NCBI RefSeq assembly: GCF_021650705.1
Contig: NZ_CP087138.1
Span: 4,550,001 to 4,614,000, forward strand
Length of the DNA: 64,000 nt
Direction: 5' to 3'
Source of the DNA: Pseudomonas sp. KNUC1026
GTDB lineage: Bacteria; Pseudomonadota; Gammaproteobacteria; Pseudomonadales; Pseudomonadaceae
In this document: positions 63,264 through 64,000 of the stretch, one piece after another
Position numbering within the stretch: the first letter of the stretch is position 1
Layout: each line of letters begins with the position of its first letter
Notes under the pieces: model-generated
Database searches by the model: none
Told to the model about the DNA's origin: nothing
The model's input: only the letters and a program-made list of their open reading frames with translations
Made by a program: the position numbers and the translations under genes

Positions 63264-63731
63264 ATGAGCCGCAGCATCCTCAAGCCGATGCTGGTGGGGC
63301 TGATGCTCGCCAGCAGCGCTGCAGCCTGGGCCGGTAATGATGGCCAGGATCGCGCCAGCGACCTGATCTCCACCGACAAGGATTACCGTGCCGCATGGGC
63401 CAAGGCCATCAAATCGCAAGAGCGTTTGCCCGAGTGGGTAATCAACCTCTCCGGCTATTCGCCCCCGATGAGTGCGACCACCGAAGACGGTGACAAATAT
63501 CTTGTCGGCCAGGTATGCGAGAAGCAGGAAGCCTGCAAGAACAACCAGATTATCGTTGCCTTCGATTGGGACAAGTCGCATGCCTACGCCCTCTGGGTCC
63601 AGGTACCTGCCGGCTTGCCTGAGGACAAGTCACCGACCCGCCACGCTGACTACCGTTGGCTGGGCGAGCCCGACAAGGGCATGCAAGAGATGTTGAAGGA
63701 ACAATTGCGCAAAGATCCCAACTGGTACTGA
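63264..63731 (+). CDS. Ivy-type inhibitor of vertebrate lysozyme
   Basis: A 155-residue periplasmic protein: signal peptide MSRSILKPMLVGLMLASSAA, a central region WVINLSGYSPPMSATTEDG, and a Cys-loop CEKQEAC at the place of the CKPHDC lysozyme-blocking loop of E. coli Ivy. Ends DKGMQEMLKEQLRKDPNWY. The loop differs from the classic sequence, so inhibition of C-type lysozyme is inferred from family. It is coupled to the DUF1328 gene. Confidence 0.8.
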   Translation: MSRSILKPMLVGLMLASSAAAWAGNDGQDRASDLISTDKDYRAAWAKAIKSQERLPEWVINLSGYSPPMSATTEDGDKYLVGQVCEKQEACKNNQIIVAFDWDKSHAYALWVQVPAGLPEDKSPTRHADYRWLGEPDKGMQEMLKEQLRKDPNWY

Positions 63732-63874
63732 GCCACGGGGTAGCGTGTTGAACCTCGACCTGCCAGGGCCTGAAGGGGGCTGTGGCATGATCAAGGGGCC
63801 GGGATGCTCTGGCTGTTGTGTAGCCGGAGTGACCTAGGGGTACAGGGAGTGCCTCCGCGAGGGCCGGATCAGGC

Positions 63875-63930
63875 AAAAAACCGCGTCGAACCTGCGCCAT
63901 TTGAAAGCGCAGGGTCGATGCGGTTTTTTT
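63875..63930. terminator. Strong bidirectional Rho-independent terminator
   Basis: A long stem (AAACCGC-GTCGA-CCTGCGC paired with GCGCAGG-GTCGA-GCGGTTT, small bulges) is flanked by A6 on the left and T7 on the right. It ends the lysozyme-inhibitor transcript about 145 bases after the stop codon. On the other strand it may serve a gene beyond the window. Confidence 0.85.
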
Positions 63931-63945
63931 ATGCCCGTATAGAAG

Positions 63946-63962
63946 GTATTCATCCTGAATAC
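63946..63962. promoter_or_regulatory. Perfect inverted repeat near the window end
   Basis: GTATTCA-TCC-TGAATAC is a perfect 7-bp dyad, a possible operator for a gene beyond the window. No other evidence is available. Confidence 0.3.
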
Positions 63963-64000
63963 GGCCGCTGTGCAAAACGTTCGGATTTCCGACCTATTGA

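Overview
The window is a stretch of a Pseudomonas chromosome, most like the P. putida group. The evidence is about 60% G+C, dense coding, and gene blocks typical of Pseudomonas: trkA-rsmB-fmt-def, dprA-tsaC-qor-hemF-aroE, trpBA with trpI, dsbA/engB/polA, znuA-zur-znuCB, metNIQ and kinB-algB. No rRNA, tRNA, CRISPR array or prophage is visible. The only complete insertion sequence is one IS3-family copy. A caution applies throughout. About 20 single-base frameshifts break 12 ordinary genes, including hemF, aroE, polA and thrB. Many lie in short homopolymers and the protein continues intact in the next frame, so they look like uncorrected sequencing errors. I annotate these genes over their full span.

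Layout. 0-3 kb: a large secreted subtilase, cut by the window edge. 2.9-7.4 kb: def, fmt, rsmB, trkA and a TPR gene on the minus strand. 7.5-13.3 kb: LysM protein, dprA, tsaC, qor (opposite strand), hemF and aroE. A small transposon-like palindrome sits on the stop codons of tsaC and qor. 13.4-17.4 kb: choline-sulfate uptake and hydrolysis (choX, betC, LysR regulator) and a CigR-like protein. 17.5-20.6 kb: trpBA and its activator trpI. 20.6-29.1 kb: small stress and envelope genes (DUF883, dodecin, two DUF1161 proteins, OsmC, paired lipoproteins), a lipoprotein peptidase, a HAD phosphatase, a gamma-carbonic-anhydrase-like protein, prlC and a YheV-like protein. 29.2-31.4 kb: a FadR-type regulator and glucarate dehydratase. 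31.5-32.7 kb: the IS3 element, inserted in the stem of a terminator.

32.8-49.6 kb: a diguanylate cyclase, dsbA, engB, an ErsA-like small RNA, polA, a DUF2782 protein, thrB, the zinc-uptake locus, catalase HPII and the methionine ABC transporter. 49.6-54.3 kb: an EAL phosphodiesterase, a lipoprotein amidase, a LysR regulator and a radical-SAM gene behind an SOS box. 54.5-58.4 kb: beta-carbonic anhydrase, SulP transporter, an unknown protein and a Sco1 copper chaperone. 58.4-63.7 kb: kinB/algB, a BON-domain protein, an unknown membrane protein, a DUF1328 protein and an Ivy-type lysozyme inhibitor.

Themes. Envelope stress and alginate-type control recur: kinB/algB, AlgU-type promoters before osmC and the ErsA-like RNA, dsbA, BON and Ivy proteins. 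Two respiratory gene sets that I expect at these loci from P. aeruginosa are absent: cytochromes c between engB and dsbA, and the aa3 oxidase cluster before Sco1. This suggests a lineage with reduced cytochrome-c respiration. I did not find a clearly new multi-gene system. The strongest second-look items are the two coordinated respiratory losses, the palindromic element on overlapping stop codons, the IS-split terminator, the DnaA-box cluster and the SOS-controlled radical-SAM gene with an altered cluster motif.
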